Shown here in pieces: positions 63,517-64,000 of a DNA stretch of 64,000 bases. The first letter of the stretch is position 1; the number at the start of each line of letters is the position of its first letter. The DNA comes from Desulfovibrionaceae bacterium. Its GTDB lineage: Bacteria; Desulfobacterota; Desulfovibrionia; Desulfovibrionales; Desulfovibrionaceae. The notes under the pieces are model-generated. The model saw only the letters and a program-made list of their open reading frames with translations. It had not been told where the DNA came from and made no database searches. The translations under genes were made by a program, and so were the position numbers. The DNA lies in assembly GCA_031082225.1 (NCBI GenBank), contig JAVHLG010000008.1:9702-73701 (forward strand), in the 5' to 3' direction.

Positions 63517-64000
63517 TCAGGTACCGTCCGCCGGGGGGGCGTCCCCGGCCAGGGTGGCGATTTTTTGGGCATAGGCCATGCGCAGCCGCTCCATGTAGTC
63601 CGCGTCCACGGCCCCCTTCCAGGTGACGATTTCGGAGAACCGCTTGGGGATGCGCGTTTTCGCCGGGTCGAATCCGGTCTGGATTTTGAGCCTCCAGCGC
63701 AGATTGCGTACCGTCTCCGCGGTCTCGTCCAGGGTTTGGGCCAGGGTCGTAAACCCCAGACAATCCAGGGCCTCGGCGACGAGGGCGGGCTTGTAGACCC
63801 CGCGCGCGAACAGGCAGGCCACCAGATTGGTGAGCATGACCCGCTCCCTTTCGTCGTCGAGCAGAAACTTCAAGGTGGCCTCGATGTCCTGGGCCTTGTT
63901 TTTCTGGTCAAAGGAATAGGCCCCGGTATCCAGGTGGGAATGCCGAAAACCGATGGTCTGGGACACGAAGTAGGTCTCGCCCGTGGCGTAACCGGCCATC
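63517..64000 (-). CDS. Aldehyde:ferredoxin oxidoreductase-like protein, C-terminal part
   Basis: Runs off the right edge; only 160 C-terminal residues are seen, and the track's first Met is probably internal. The part reads GFRHSHLDTGAYSFDQKNKA, DDERERVMLTNLVACLFARGVY, FTTLAQTLDETAETVRNLRW, IPKRFSEIVTWKGAVDADYM, a helical end that fits domain 3 of tungsten aldehyde:ferredoxin oxidoreductases, including a cysteine (NLVACLF). These enzymes oxidise aldehydes to acids with a tungstopterin and an Fe-S cluster. The catalytic part is outside the window, so the family call is moderate. Confidence 0.6.
   Translation of the reverse strand, partial: MAGYATGETYFVSQTIGFRHSHLDTGAYSFDQKNKAQDIEATLKFLLDDERERVMLTNLVACLFARGVYKPALVAEALDCLGFTTLAQTLDETAETVRNLRWRLKIQTGFDPAKTRIPKRFSEIVTWKGAVDADYMERLRMAYAQKIATLAGDAPPADGT

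Overview
The window is chromosomal DNA from a GC-rich bacterium and is densely coded except for a few accessory patches. The organism is most likely a sulfate reducer of the Desulfovibrionaceae (Desulfovibrio in the wide sense). That assignment is inference. It rests on the gene set (large chemotaxis repertoire, SulP anion transporter, Lar genes beside a multi-cluster ferredoxin, a C-terminal piece of what looks like a tungsten aldehyde:ferredoxin oxidoreductase) and on the housekeeping order ispE - tRNA-Gln - prs - rplY - pth - carD - rho.

Layout. 0-14 kb: a PAS-containing chemoreceptor, AmrA, a Tat-exported metallo-beta-lactamase-fold hydrolase, SulP, a TrmN6-like methyltransferase, a lipoprotein hydrolase, a methyltransferase, a GNAT acetyltransferase and a CBS-histidine kinase-receiver hybrid. 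14-18.4 kb (mostly minus): an M23 peptidase, a TtcA-like tRNA thiolation enzyme, cheD with an overlapping HDOD gene, and two tiny membrane proteins. 18.4-27.2 kb: DedA, then a chemotaxis operon (soluble double-hairpin MCP-like protein, STAS, CheY, CheA, CheW, CheR, CheB) and a CYTH protein. 27.4-30.9 kb: a compact N-degron cassette, clpS-clpA-aat. 31-32 kb: a decayed IS481-type transposase end beside a parDE toxin-antitoxin pair. 32.1-47.1 kb (minus): a giant alpha-2-macroglobulin, then the rho/carD/pth/rplY/prs/ispE block with tRNA-Gln, then HtrA. 47.3-54.6 kb: tRNA-Arg, a FecR-domain protein, two small exported proteins, DUF362, a membrane polyferredoxin with an internal twin-arginine segment, and larE-larB-larC. 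54.6-56.9 kb: acetyl-CoA synthetase behind a candidate sigma-54 promoter with three copies of a 10-bp box.

56.86-60.0 kb is an accessory island. It holds two AT-rich genes (one a membrane protein with a lysozyme-like C-terminus), duplicated 3' ends of an XRE antitoxin gene, and an intact RelE/XRE toxin-antitoxin pair. The whole block lies between two near-identical terminator-like hairpins.

60.1-63.2 kb carries a Tim44-domain gene and a TerC-type metal exporter gene on the minus strand. They are headed by a well-formed yybP-ykoY (manganese) riboswitch with its own promoter and a mutually exclusive terminator. The window ends in the C-terminus of an AOR-family enzyme.

The strongest observations are the manganese riboswitch in front of a Tim44-TerC pair, the cargo island with duplicated antitoxin ends and a lysozyme-like membrane protein, the sigma-54/CGGTAAACGG architecture upstream of acs, and a tandem MshEN-like (c-di-GMP-type) motif inside CheA. 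No CRISPR array, prophage or intact insertion sequence is visible. All calls come from reading the sequence; no database search was run.
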